Shown in pieces: positions 33,720 to 41,934 of a DNA stretch of 55,923 bases. Source of the DNA: CAZBJJ01 sp964492245. Lineage in GTDB: Bacteria > Spirochaetota > Spirochaetia > Treponematales > Breznakiellaceae. The stretch spans positions 1 through 55,923 of the forward strand of contig CAZBJJ010000009.1 of assembly GCA_964492245.1 (NCBI GenBank), written 5' to 3'. A program made the position numbers and the translations under genes. The notes under the pieces are model-generated. The model was not told the origin of the DNA. It did no database searches and saw only the letters and a list, made by a program, of their open reading frames with translations. Numbering within the stretch: the stretch's first letter is position 1; every line of letters starts with the position of its first letter.

Positions 33720-35334
33720 CGATGACCTTCCTATGTATGTTGCTATTATAAGTATATATTATTATTTCCAGAAGTAAAAGAAATGCAAGGGCAAAAAGAG
33801 CCGTATAGGCAAACCAATCGCCATAAAGCACAAATAATGTAGGTTTTTTGGTATACATTGATAGTTCCCAGGCCAGATAGGCGGGAAGCTGCGAGGGGGC
33901 CTGGGCAATTACCCTGCCCTGCGGGTCCACTGCCCAGGTTTCGCCACTGGCGGTAACCCGCACCAGGGGCAGGCGGGTCTCCACAGCCCGAAACACCGCC
34001 ATTGAGGCATGTTGCATTTGACTTGTTCGCGAATGTGCCCAAGCGTCGTTGCTGAGCACTGCCAGGAAATCGGCACCGGCCCGGTGGAATTCGCGCGAAA
34101 TATAGCCAAAGCTGTCCTCGTAGCAAATGGGCGTTGCCACCCGAAAAGGGCCAACGGGCAGGGTGTTCCAGGTGCTACCCTTGTTCCAAAAATGGGTATC
34201 GGCCCGCTCGAGGGCGGCATAAATAAAGGGAAACTGCTTTTTATAGGGGAAGTGCTCGGTAAAGGGAACGAGGTGGCGCTTTCGGTACAGGGCAATCTCT
34301 TCTTTGCCTTCAAAGAGAATGGCAGCATTATAATCCTGCTGGGCCCGCTGCCCGAGGGCATTCACATAGGGGCGGGCATCGTGGTTGCCAATTATAAATT
34401 GCAGGGCTGTGCCATCAGGCTTTTTCTTAGTCTCCAAGTAATTTAGTAGCTCGTTTACCAAATTCAGATAGTCGGGGTCCTCTTTAAAATGGCGGTGCCA
34501 ATAAATGCGGGGGACAAAGGCGGTTTCCGGCCAAATAACCAGCTCTGTATCTGGGTTTTCCTGCAGCCCCTCGTCGGTAAGTTTTTTTAAAAGCCTGAGT
34601 TCCCGGGTATATTCCATTAGGCCCGCCTTCCAGGGGTCGGAATTTGGCTGAACTAAGAGAACAGACAGCGAATCCTGCCTTTGTAGGGCAGAAAAACTCT
34701 TTTGCGATAAAACAAGAAGCGGCATTAACAGCAGGACAAAGCTAGTTATAAAAATAATTGTCTGCCTGGGCGCAAGACTTTTACGGATATAGTTGGTCGC
34801 AATATAGATTGATGGCAATACCACTACAGCCCCAATTAACCAGATTCCACCGATAGAAGAGAGCTGAATTAGTGCAATATAGTGCCACTGAGTATAGCCT
34901 ATGGCCCCATAGGGAAAGCCCAAAAAGCCCACCGAGCCCAGATACTCCTGTGCAATCCAGGTAAAGAGCCGAATGGCGACAGCCATGGCCGGGTGGGCCC
35001 GACGGCTGAGCCCAAAAATTAAAAACACAAAGCCCATGGGTACCGCTTTTACAAAGGCCCCAACAAAGCCAGCCATAGGATGGAATGAAGACAGCCAATA
35101 GGCGTAGACGGTCCAGGCCACATAGCCCCACACAAAGCCAACAGGATAGGTCCACTTTAACGGCAGTGAATCGATAAGAAATATTAAAGGTACAAGCAAA
35201 AGCCAGGCCAAAAAGCCCAGGCCATTGTTAAAAATAGGATTGGGAAAGGAGAAAAAAAAGATTGCAATAGAAAATAGAAAGCAGAGACTGGGGAAAAAAA
35301 TATTTTTTAAAATAATTTTAGCTCTAGGCTTCAT
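33712..35334 (-). CDS. lnt: Apolipoprotein N-acyltransferase
   Basis: 540 residues. About seven N-terminal membrane helices (1-215) precede a nitrilase-type CN-hydrolase domain with the Glu-Lys-Cys triad: E in WPETAF (about 269), K in RKRHLVPF (about 350) and C in TPICYED (about 405). A final membrane helix ends the protein. Lnt adds the third acyl chain to lipoproteins at the periplasmic face of the inner membrane. It begins 10 bases after hup; no strong SD, so coupling is likely. The SH3 lipoprotein and other lipoproteins in the window are possible substrates. Confidence 0.93.
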   Translation of the reverse strand: MKPRAKIILKNIFFPSLCFLFSIAIFFFSFPNPIFNNGLGFLAWLLLVPLIFLIDSLPLKWTYPVGFVWGYVAWTVYAYWLSSFHPMAGFVGAFVKAVPMGFVFLIFGLSRRAHPAMAVAIRLFTWIAQEYLGSVGFLGFPYGAIGYTQWHYIALIQLSSIGGIWLIGAVVVLPSIYIATNYIRKSLAPRQTIIFITSFVLLLMPLLVLSQKSFSALQRQDSLSVLLVQPNSDPWKAGLMEYTRELRLLKKLTDEGLQENPDTELVIWPETAFVPRIYWHRHFKEDPDYLNLVNELLNYLETKKKPDGTALQFIIGNHDARPYVNALGQRAQQDYNAAILFEGKEEIALYRKRHLVPFTEHFPYKKQFPFIYAALERADTHFWNKGSTWNTLPVGPFRVATPICYEDSFGYISREFHRAGADFLAVLSNDAWAHSRTSQMQHASMAVFRAVETRLPLVRVTASGETWAVDPQGRVIAQAPSQLPAYLAWELSMYTKKPTLFVLYGDWFAYTALFALAFLLLLEIIIYTYNSNIHRKVIDE

Positions 35335-35344
35335 TCATTAGAGA

Positions 35345-35656
35345 TTATTCGGGCAGGCTGTCGATATTCCAGACATCCTGTTTTAATTCTTTACCCGGTC
35401 TAAAAGCAGCCACGCCATGGGGCTTTACTGATACTATTTCTCCGGTTTTAGGGTTTCGCGCCCGAGCCCGGCCCTTGCGTTGCCGCACTTCGAAGGTGCC
35501 AAAACCCCTCAATTCTACACTTTTACCGGATACTAGTGCCTCTTTTATTTGGTCAAAAACTAAATCGATGGTGCGGTGGATAGACTTTTTGTTTTCATCG
35601 GTCTCTGAACTGATAAATTCGATAATATCCGCTTTGGTAAGCTTCTTTTTCGCCAT
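35345..35656 (-). CDS. hup: HU family DNA-binding protein
   Basis: 103 residues with AKKKLTKADIIEFIS at the N-terminus, the HU core GKSVELRGFGTFEVRQRKGRARARNPKTGE (split here: VELRGFGTFEVR, then RKGRARARNPKTG) and VAAFRPGKELK. HU dimers bend and compact DNA. I prefer ATG at 35656, preceded by GGGG, over an in-frame ATG at 35671 preceded by GGAG. It heads the run hup-lnt-regulator-bactofilin-pncC. A short acidic C-terminal extension (DVWNIDSLPE) goes beyond standard HU. Confidence 0.94.
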   Translation of the reverse strand: MAKKKLTKADIIEFISSETDENKKSIHRTIDLVFDQIKEALVSGKSVELRGFGTFEVRQRKGRARARNPKTGEIVSVKPHGVAAFRPGKELKQDVWNIDSLPE

Positions 35657-35759
35657 ATCCACCCCTTTCATTCAATATATCTCCAGGAAAATCCTTTAAT
35701 TGATAGCTTTAATTTAAAACTCCTATCTTATTTTTGGACAAAGACTTAATAGAATGAGG

Positions 35760-36035
35760 CTAGTTTGCGCTGGCCAATGTATTGTACAGACGCTGCATTC
35801 TCGATTTTTTGTTCGCTGCTGCATTTTTGCTTATTACCCCTTTTTGGGCTGCAGAATCGAGCTTTTTAACCATCTCTTTTAACGCAAGAGCTGCCTCTTC
35901 TACTTCTTTTTTCTGGACCAACGCTACATATTTTTTAACACTGGTTCGAACTGCACTGCGCGCAGATTTATTGCGCAATCTACGCTCCTCGCTCTGACGA
36001 CGACGTTTTTCTGCAAAAGATTTTTTGACCGCCAA
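35760..36035 (-). CDS. rpsT: 30S ribosomal protein S20
   Basis: 91 residues, highly basic and helical (KKSFAEKRRRQSEERRLRNK, then KKLDSAAQKGVISKNAAANKKSRM), matching S20. It starts at TTG 36035 after GGGGG. E. coli rpsT also starts with UUG and is autoregulated at translation, so the weak start may be functional. It has its own promoter and is separate from the hup run, about 100 bases downstream. Confidence 0.95.
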   Translation of the reverse strand: MAVKKSFAEKRRRQSEERRLRNKSARSAVRTSVKKYVALVQKKEVEEAALALKEMVKKLDSAAQKGVISKNAAANKKSRMQRLYNTLASAN

Positions 36036-36086
36036 GGAAAACCCCCGAATATTAATACGACAAACTCAGATAAATCTGGTTCAAAT

Positions 36087-36115
36087 AAATTACCAGATAG
36101 AATTGCCTCTGTCAA
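36087..36115 (-). promoter_or_regulatory. Promoter of rpsT
   Basis: The minus strand has a perfect TTGACA (36115-36110), a 17-base spacer and TGG-TAATTT, an extended -10 (hexamer 36092-36087). The leader would be about 45 bases. Confidence 0.6.
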
Positions 36116-36217
36116 TGCAATTTAAAAATATTTAGATACTGCCCCAAAGCTATCTATACGAGAAGGGCTAAAACATTGTAGCCTGCTTAATATCTATGTT
36201 TCTTTCGGGAGTAGAGC

Positions 36218-36961
36218 ATGTTTAAAAATTTTATATCTGCGTCCGCAACAATTGCCATCACCCTTTGGTACGACTTTTGGACTCGATTTCTCCGCATTTT
36301 TATGCCTACAAAGCTGGGACACTGGGTAAAAAAGACAACTAAACGCGTCCCCCAATGGTTTTTTATACTTATGCGCAGCTATTATGGATTTACCTTTAAA
36401 TTTGACTCCAACAACTTTGAGCTGCCAAAGCAATTTTTATTGTTGGCAAACCACCAGAGCCTTTTGGATATACCCATTGTTTTTTATTGGTTTAATGAAT
36501 TCAATATTCGCTTTGTCTCGAAAAAAGAACTGGGGCGCTGGATTCCCCTTGTCTCCCAGGTACTCAGGTATCAGGGGCACTGCCTTATAGACCGCAAGGG
36601 CAAGCGCATGGAATCGATGCAGGCCCTGGAGGATTTTACGAGGAGAAGTGTAAAAAACAAAACCAGTATTGCTATTTTTCCCGAGGGAACCCGCTCGAAG
36701 GATGGCAGCGTGCATACATTTTTAAGTGGTGGGGTGCGTAAAATTCTAGAAATAGCACCAATGCCCGTGGTCGCCTTTGCAATGGACGGTGGCTGGCGAA
36801 TAGGCAATGCCAAAACACTCTTTAAAAACATGCGAAAAGGCAGTTATAATATGAAAATTATGCAAGTGTACGATGCCCCACAGGGGAAAACCGAGGTGCA
36901 GAATATTTTAGAGGAGAGCCAGACCCTTATTCAGGAGCAGTTGCAAGCTTGGCGGGCATAA
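36218..36961 (+). CDS. plsC: 1-acyl-sn-glycerol-3-phosphate acyltransferase
   Basis: 247 residues. An N-terminal hydrophobic segment precedes the acyltransferase motif NHQSLLD (H79, D84) and FPEGTRS (about 153), with SGGVRKILEIAPMPVVAFAM as the later blocks. PlsC acylates lysophosphatidic acid in membrane lipid synthesis. The ATG follows GGGAG with 6 bases spacing. It is monocistronic between divergent rpsT and a shared bidirectional terminator. Confidence 0.92.
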   Translation: MFKNFISASATIAITLWYDFWTRFLRIFMPTKLGHWVKKTTKRVPQWFFILMRSYYGFTFKFDSNNFELPKQFLLLANHQSLLDIPIVFYWFNEFNIRFVSKKELGRWIPLVSQVLRYQGHCLIDRKGKRMESMQALEDFTRRSVKNKTSIAIFPEGTRSKDGSVHTFLSGGVRKILEIAPMPVVAFAMDGGWRIGNAKTLFKNMRKGSYNMKIMQVYDAPQGKTEVQNILEESQTLIQEQLQAWRA

Positions 36962-37020
36962 AAAAACTGCCCAAAACAAGTAGGCAGTTTAAACTGCTCA
37001 AAACTAGCAGGCAGTTTTTT
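36961..37020. terminator. Bidirectional terminator between plsC and small zinc-protein gene
   Basis: AAAAAACTGCC (36961-36971) pairs with GGCAGTTTTTT (37010-37020), with internal alternative stems GGCAGTTT and AAACTGC. T tracts follow the stem on both strands. Confidence 0.75.
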
Positions 37021-37042
37021 CAATAGGCCAATGAGTTGCCTA

Positions 37043-37213
37043 TTATTTAAAATCGCTGGGGCGACGTTCGGTGCGTTTGCACTTATCGCATTCTGCAAAA
37101 TTTTTAAGTTTTCCGTTCATAAACTGGGTCTGCATTCTAACCTCGCCCCCACAGGAGCAAAGAAATTTCTGGGAAAGAGTACCTGTTCGACTGTTTTTAC
37201 TGGCTTGGGCCAT
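37043..37213 (-). CDS. Small zinc-ribbon protein
   Basis: 56 residues from ATG at 37213, which follows AAGGAG with 7 bases spacing. Two Cys pairs (CSCG and CDKC) 26 residues apart predict one zinc ribbon; the rest is basic (KNSRTGTLSQK, KRTERRPSD). It is not L33, although similar in size. It has a strong promoter of its own, suggesting steady expression. Function unknown. Confidence 0.8.
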   Translation of the reverse strand: MAQASKNSRTGTLSQKFLCSCGGEVRMQTQFMNGKLKNFAECDKCKRTERRPSDFK

Positions 37214-37261
37214 AATTAATCTCCTTATCCCGCCCAAGAGGCAGGCATCAATATGGAAAAA

Positions 37262-37290
37262 AAGATAGCCTTTTGGCCAATAACTGTCAA
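37262..37290 (-). promoter_or_regulatory. Promoter of the small zinc-protein gene
   Basis: The minus strand has TTGACA (37290-37285), a 17-base spacer and TATCTT (37267-37262), about 50 bases before the ATG at 37213. Confidence 0.75.
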
Positions 37291-37366
37291 GATATGATAA
37301 AAGCGATTAAAAGTGTTCGTTATTTGATGGCTATAGCTTTCTAAAACACTCAATTATTGATATACT

Positions 37367-37405
37367 TATAATATAGGGACCCTCGAAAAATTGATTCTTT
37401 CGAGG
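37367..37405 (+). promoter_or_regulatory. -10 element and inverted repeat before rrf2
   Basis: A perfect TATAAT (37367-37372) is followed by CCTCGAAA-N9-TTTCGAGG (37381-37405), an 8-bp perfect dyad at the predicted start of transcription. It could be an operator for the Rrf2 protein or an RNA hairpin in its leader. No clear -35 is seen, in line with an activator-dependent or weak promoter. Confidence 0.5.
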
Positions 37406-37428
37406 CCAACCAAATTAGGGAGCAAAAC

Positions 37429-37845
37429 GTGCGTATAACAACTCGGGGCCGCTATGCCCTGCGTGCCTGTATAGCCTTGGCAAATACGGGAAATATAGAC
37501 AAACCAGTTTCTATTAGAACCCTTTCGGAAATTGAAAATATATCTCCAGTCTTTTTAGAACAGATTTTTTTCAAACTGCGAAAGGCCGGCGTTATTTCCT
37601 CTGTCCGAGGGCCGGGTGGAGGTTTTAAATTTACGAAGTCGCTGGAAGAGACAAGCTTAAAAGATATTATCGAGGCCAGCGAGGAAAATGTGGAACTTAC
37701 CCCCTGCACCTCCGAAAAGCCCAATTGCCAGCGCAATAGTGAGTGTCTGGCCCACTCAGTCTGGTTGGAGGCCACCAGCGTTTTGAACAATTACCTTTCT
37801 AAAATATCCTTAAAGGATGTCTTAGAACGAAATATTACCGAATAA
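37429..37845 (+). CDS. Rrf2 family transcriptional regulator (IscR-like, FeS type)
   Basis: 138 residues. A winged HTH (ITTRGRYALRACIALA, then PVSIRTLSEIENISPVFLEQIF and VRGPGGGFK) and the cluster-binding Cys triplet CTSEKPNC-QRNSEC near residue 92-105 (C-x6-C-x5-C) match [2Fe-2S] Rrf2 regulators. No isc or suf genes adjoin. GTG at 37429 follows AGGGAG with 6 bases spacing. The inverted repeat just upstream suggests autoregulation. The next gene, 22 bases on, encodes a wHTH-like membrane protein probably in the same transcript. Confidence 0.92.
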   Translation: MRITTRGRYALRACIALANTGNIDKPVSIRTLSEIENISPVFLEQIFFKLRKAGVISSVRGPGGGFKFTKSLEETSLKDIIEASEENVELTPCTSEKPNCQRNSECLAHSVWLEATSVLNNYLSKISLKDVLERNITE

Positions 37846-37867
37846 TTGAATAAACTAGAGGCTAGAT

Positions 37868-39319
37868 ATGGAACAGGGCATCAATTATAAAGAAAAAAGC
37901 AAGCTTATAGCGCTCTTTAAAAAACATCCTCAGGGGCTTTCCACCGCCGATATTGCCAGCCTTTCTGGGCTTTCCCTTCCCATTGTGCGGGAGGAGGCCC
38001 CAAAGTTGGCCCACGAATATCGAGGGCGTATTCAGGTTTCCGAGCGGGGCGAGCTCCTCTGGTCCTTTCCCCAGGGTTTTAAAAGCATTTATCGAGGCTT
38101 TGGCGCAAGGTTTAAACGGTTTTCAAGATCTTTAGGGCGCTTCTTGCTAAAAACAGGCAAAATATTATTTAAGTTCTGGATTTTAATGAATCTTATTGGC
38201 TATTTTGTGCTCTTTATTTGCCTTGCCCTTGCCAGTGTCTTAGCCCTTACTCTGGCAAGTACAGCTGGCAAGGGGAATCAGCAGAGCTCGCGGCGAGGCA
38301 ATAGTTTTTTTGGATTTTATCTGATAAACAGAATTATAAATCTGTCTATTCGCATTTGGTTTTATTCCGATCTTACACGTTCGATACAGGACCCCTATTA
38401 CCAAAAGAGAAAAAAAGAGGCACGTCGCCCCTTGCACCAGGGCGTTTTCGATTTTGTCTTTGGCCCAGAAAACCCCAATGCCGACCTTATCGGACAGCAG
38501 GACCGGGCCTTTGCAGAATTTATCAGTGGCAATGGTGGGCTTACCAGCCTGGGCGAATACATGGCCTTTGCACAGCTCGATGCGCAGACAGCTGGGGAAA
38601 ATCTTTTGCGCTATTGCGCAATGTACGAGGGCCAGGCCGATCTTTTAGACGATGGCAGCCTTTTATATCGCTTTCCCAGCCTCTTAGAGCGCACCGAATT
38701 CAGGCAGGGGAGGATACAGAGCCCCCAAGAGCTGCCCTATGTTTTTTCTACTAATTCTAAAAAGCTAAATAGGACCTTTGGTATTATCAATGGCATAAAC
38801 GTCCTCTTTGGCAGCTATTTTCTATGGCAACATGCCCAGCTCCCCGGCTTAGAAAGTCCCGGCCTGAGCAGTGTCCTCTACATAGTAAGCCATAATTTAT
38901 TTAGCTCTTTTACCAGTATGCCGGAAACATTCTTGTTTTTTGGGCTGGGTATTGTGCCCCTTGTCTTCTCCCTATTGTTTTATGCAATTCCCCTGGGTCG
39001 CAATGTGTATATTAAGCGAAAAAACAAGGAAATTGAGTGGCAGAAAAATCGGGGAAGGCTATTTACCCAGTTTTGGGAACAGGGGCGCAATGCCCAGCCC
39101 CTCGAAGACTCCGGCAAGGACTCGGCCCTTCTGGAAAGGGAGCTGTCCGCCCTTACTGCCCATAGCGAGGTTCACAGCGAGGTATTGCCCTCTGGCAATG
39201 TGCAGTGGCAGCTTCTGGGCTTTGAGCGGGAGGCAAGGGCCCTGGTAGACCAGCGCAGTAGGGTGCAGGAAGCCGGTATTGGCAACATTGTCTTCGATTC
39301 GCAGGCCGAAACCGAATAG
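37868..39319 (+). CDS. wHTH-like membrane protein co-transcribed with rrf2
   Basis: 483 residues. Residues 8-65 look like a winged helix (KSKLIALFKKHPQGLSTADI... RGELLWSFP). Membrane segments follow at about 98-130 (ILMNLIGYFVLFICLALASV), then a soluble central domain (about 175-290, with GVFDFVFGPENP), then two or three more hydrophobic segments at about 305-385. The C-terminal 100 residues are charged and soluble. The ATG follows GAGG with 6 bases spacing. I do not recognise a characterised family. Position after an FeS-type Rrf2 regulator suggests a redox- or iron-linked role (inference). Confidence 0.8.
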   Translation: MEQGINYKEKSKLIALFKKHPQGLSTADIASLSGLSLPIVREEAPKLAHEYRGRIQVSERGELLWSFPQGFKSIYRGFGARFKRFSRSLGRFLLKTGKILFKFWILMNLIGYFVLFICLALASVLALTLASTAGKGNQQSSRRGNSFFGFYLINRIINLSIRIWFYSDLTRSIQDPYYQKRKKEARRPLHQGVFDFVFGPENPNADLIGQQDRAFAEFISGNGGLTSLGEYMAFAQLDAQTAGENLLRYCAMYEGQADLLDDGSLLYRFPSLLERTEFRQGRIQSPQELPYVFSTNSKKLNRTFGIINGINVLFGSYFLWQHAQLPGLESPGLSSVLYIVSHNLFSSFTSMPETFLFFGLGIVPLVFSLLFYAIPLGRNVYIKRKNKEIEWQKNRGRLFTQFWEQGRNAQPLEDSGKDSALLERELSALTAHSEVHSEVLPSGNVQWQLLGFEREARALVDQRSRVQEAGIGNIVFDSQAETE

Positions 39320-39391
39320 GGCAAAGGCCCCTGCCGAAGCCGCATAGAACAGAGGCCTTTTAGCTGGGGCGCCCTAGATTTTCTGTCGCCC

Positions 39392-39417
39392 CAGGTGCAA
39401 GGTTCGGTAAACTAGTT
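39392..39417 (-). repeat. 26-bp dispersed repeat, copy 2 (3' end of dinG)
   Basis: Matches 20603-20628 at 25 of 26 positions and abuts the dinG stop codon, as copy 1 abuts the permease stop. The single difference is A for G at the ninth base. Confidence 0.85.
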
Positions 39418-41854
39418 ATTGCATAAAGACAAAATGCTCTATGGCCTGTTCAAGCCCCTCGCTATTGCCAAAATACTGAGTACACTCCGGCAGCGAGGCG
39501 ACAAAGCTTTTGCCATAGCCCTTGGCCAAAAGGCGTCCATCGAGCACCACAACCGCACCGCTATCGCTTTCCTTTCGCATAAGGCGCCCAAAGCCCTGGC
39601 GCAGCTTGGTAACCGCCATGGGCAAAGACAGCTGGGGAAAGGCCCTGCCCCCTCCTTTCTCCAGGGCCTCGCAGCGGGCTTCGAAGACCGGATCGCCAGG
39701 GCTGGTAAAGGGCAGACGGGCAATAATAACTAAACGCAGCGCCTTGCCCGGCACATCTACCCCCTCCCAAAAAGAATCGGTGGCAAAGAGCAGGCTGGAG
39801 GCATCGTCCTTAAAGGCCTGTAAGAGCCTTGTGCGGTCATCCTCTCCCTGGCGCAACACCCTATAGCCCTGCTCGGCCAGCTCGGGCGCCACAGCTGTGT
39901 AGGTATTGTTTAAAGAGGCAAAGGAGGTGAATAAAACGAGGGCCGAGCCCTTGGACAAAAGACAGAGGCGGGCAACCTCGGCAGAAATAAAATCCTGCCA
40001 GCCAGGGTTTTCGGGCAGGGGGGCAGGATTCGGGCAGGCAAAGAGCACCCGCGTTTTGTAGCTAAAGGGCGAAGGATATATTTTCGCCACTATATCCCGG
40101 CCATGGGTAATGGAGAGCCCCGAACGAGTCATCCAATAATTAAACGAACGCTCCACCGTTAAGGTGGCCGAAAGACATACAAGGCTTTTAACCGGCTCAA
40201 AAAGGCTGTCCCGCAGTGAACAGGCTATTTCTAGGGGGCTATCGGTATAGCTTACCCAGGGCTCTCCCCTACTGCTGCGTCGACGCTCCAGCCAACAGAT
40301 GCGATCCGGCCGTTCATCATATTCCAAAAAAGTCTGACAGACAGCAGCAAGATTTTCGATGCGCCGCAGCATTGCCATTGCCTCCCACTGGCCAATATCC
40401 TCAATTTCATTCTCTTCTAAATGGTCAAACAAACTTTTGGCCAGGCTAGAAATGTGCTTCACACTTCGATTTAATTCCTGCAGGGCCGGGGCAATATCCT
40501 CGAACAGCTCTGTGCTTCTTCGCGATCCCAAGCGGATGCTGGATTCCATATTGAAATGCAGGAGGGCCTTGCTATCCAATTCCTCCAGCCCATCACGTAA
40601 TCTTTGAAAGAGAGCTTCAAATTCATCTTCCAGATGCGTAAAGGTGGTAAGGGCAATGAGATCCGGCAAGAGCCCCAGCGCCCGCCCCGATCTTTTGCGA
40701 AAAAGGCGCGAAATACTGCGGTACACGGCGAGCTTGCCAAAGGACTGCGAAAAAAACATGGTGGCCGAGTCCTCGATATTGTGGGCCTCATCGATAATAA
40801 GGCGGTCCCAGGCAGGCAGAACCGCCGCCTGTTCGTAGCCAACGCCCCGGGCGCGGGCAGAGAGGTCGGCAAACAAAAGATGATGATTTACTACCAAAAT
40901 CCGTGCGGCAGCGGCCTCCCGCTTTAGGCGAAGAACAAAACAGCTTTCCCTAAAGGGACAGCGCATTCCCAGGCAGTTGTCGTACTCGGCAGCCACCCTC
41001 GACCAAAGGGCGGGGTCGGGCAACCAGGGCAGCTCCGTCTTACAGCCGCTGACCGAGTTCTTGGCCCAGTTGGCTATATCCTCGATGCCCTGTAGTGAAT
41101 CGCTAAAAAGATCCTTTTCGGCCAAGGCATCATGCAAATGGCGTTGGCATATATAATTATTGCGCCCTTTTACCAAAACCGCCTTTTCCTGGTAGCCCAG
41201 GATTTTTTGCAAAAAAGGCAGATCTTTTTCGTAAAGCTGGTGCTGTAAATTGATGGTGGCCGTAGAAATAAGTATGCGCTCTTCGTTTATATGGGCCCCT
41301 TCGAGTACGGGTATTAGATAGGCAAAGGACTTGCCAACGCCCGTTCCCGCCTCGGCCACAAGTAGGGAGTTATTGTTAAAACTATACACAACATCTCTTA
41401 AAAGTTCCAACTGGGAAGCTCGCTCCTCCCAATATGGGTCCTTTTGGCCAAGGGGCCCCTGAAAGGACAGCATACCACAGAGCTTTCTACTGTCCAAATC
41501 CGACTGTTCCCGCAGCAGGGTGGCTGGCACAATTACATAGACATTGTCTACCTCGTTATCGACAATGCAGGAACCCAGGCCGACATCGGCCCATTTGCTG
41601 GCAATGGCTAGATCGTTGTCGCTGGGAGTAAGCCTTCCCGAGGGGTGGTTATGAATAAGATATGCCGGTTTACCGACATCCTCGACTATGGCTGGAACAG
41701 CCTCTTCATTGCCCTGGGCTATCAGTTTTAATTCGCAGACAATATTGTCCTCGTCCACAAAGCCCAGAAGAAATATTTCATTCCCATCGGCCCGTTTTAT
41801 TAAACTTTTTAGCTCTTTTTGAGTCTCCGGAGAGAAAACCTCGTCCCATTGCAT
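39416..41854 (-). CDS. dinG: DinG/XPD-type FeS helicase with N-terminal JAMM (RadC-like) domain
   Basis: 812 residues. Residues 20-115 form a RadC/JAMM domain with HNHPSGRLTPSDND (H68, H70, S78, D81) and a possible upstream Glu (E26). The helicase follows: Walker A EAGTGVGKS (about 168-176), an FeS-type Cys cluster (YICQR... GCK... DNCLGMRCPFRESC), DEAH box IIDEAHN and motif VI QGFGRLMRK. DinG is a 5'-3' helicase that resolves R-loops and other structures. In many bacteria a DnaQ-type exonuclease sits N-terminally; here a JAMM domain takes that place. The ATG has no SD and sits 5 bases after TATAGT. Divergent from the J-domain gene. Confidence 0.9.
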   Translation of the reverse strand: MQWDEVFSPETQKELKSLIKRADGNEIFLLGFVDEDNIVCELKLIAQGNEEAVPAIVEDVGKPAYLIHNHPSGRLTPSDNDLAIASKWADVGLGSCIVDNEVDNVYVIVPATLLREQSDLDSRKLCGMLSFQGPLGQKDPYWEERASQLELLRDVVYSFNNNSLLVAEAGTGVGKSFAYLIPVLEGAHINEERILISTATINLQHQLYEKDLPFLQKILGYQEKAVLVKGRNNYICQRHLHDALAEKDLFSDSLQGIEDIANWAKNSVSGCKTELPWLPDPALWSRVAAEYDNCLGMRCPFRESCFVLRLKREAAAARILVVNHHLLFADLSARARGVGYEQAAVLPAWDRLIIDEAHNIEDSATMFFSQSFGKLAVYRSISRLFRKRSGRALGLLPDLIALTTFTHLEDEFEALFQRLRDGLEELDSKALLHFNMESSIRLGSRRSTELFEDIAPALQELNRSVKHISSLAKSLFDHLEENEIEDIGQWEAMAMLRRIENLAAVCQTFLEYDERPDRICWLERRRSSRGEPWVSYTDSPLEIACSLRDSLFEPVKSLVCLSATLTVERSFNYWMTRSGLSITHGRDIVAKIYPSPFSYKTRVLFACPNPAPLPENPGWQDFISAEVARLCLLSKGSALVLFTSFASLNNTYTAVAPELAEQGYRVLRQGEDDRTRLLQAFKDDASSLLFATDSFWEGVDVPGKALRLVIIARLPFTSPGDPVFEARCEALEKGGGRAFPQLSLPMAVTKLRQGFGRLMRKESDSGAVVVLDGRLLAKGYGKSFVASLPECTQYFGNSEGLEQAIEHFVFMQ

Positions 41855-41897
41855 AACTTACTATAGAAGGAAATTGATTTTTATGGCTAGCCCACAC

Positions 41898-41927
41898 TTG
41901 CCACTGGCCTTCAATTAGCCGTAATAT
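41898..41927 (+). promoter_or_regulatory. Possible promoter of J-domain gene, leaderless geometry
   Basis: TTGCCA (41898-41903), an 18-base spacer and TAATAT (41922-41927), with the ATG at 41935 seven bases further. No SD is present. Confidence 0.4.
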
Positions 41928-41934
41928 ATTTTAT

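Noticed and set aside
37043..37213. Ribosomal protein L33
   Set aside because: Similar size and paired Cys, but the Cys spacing and the rest of the sequence do not match L33.
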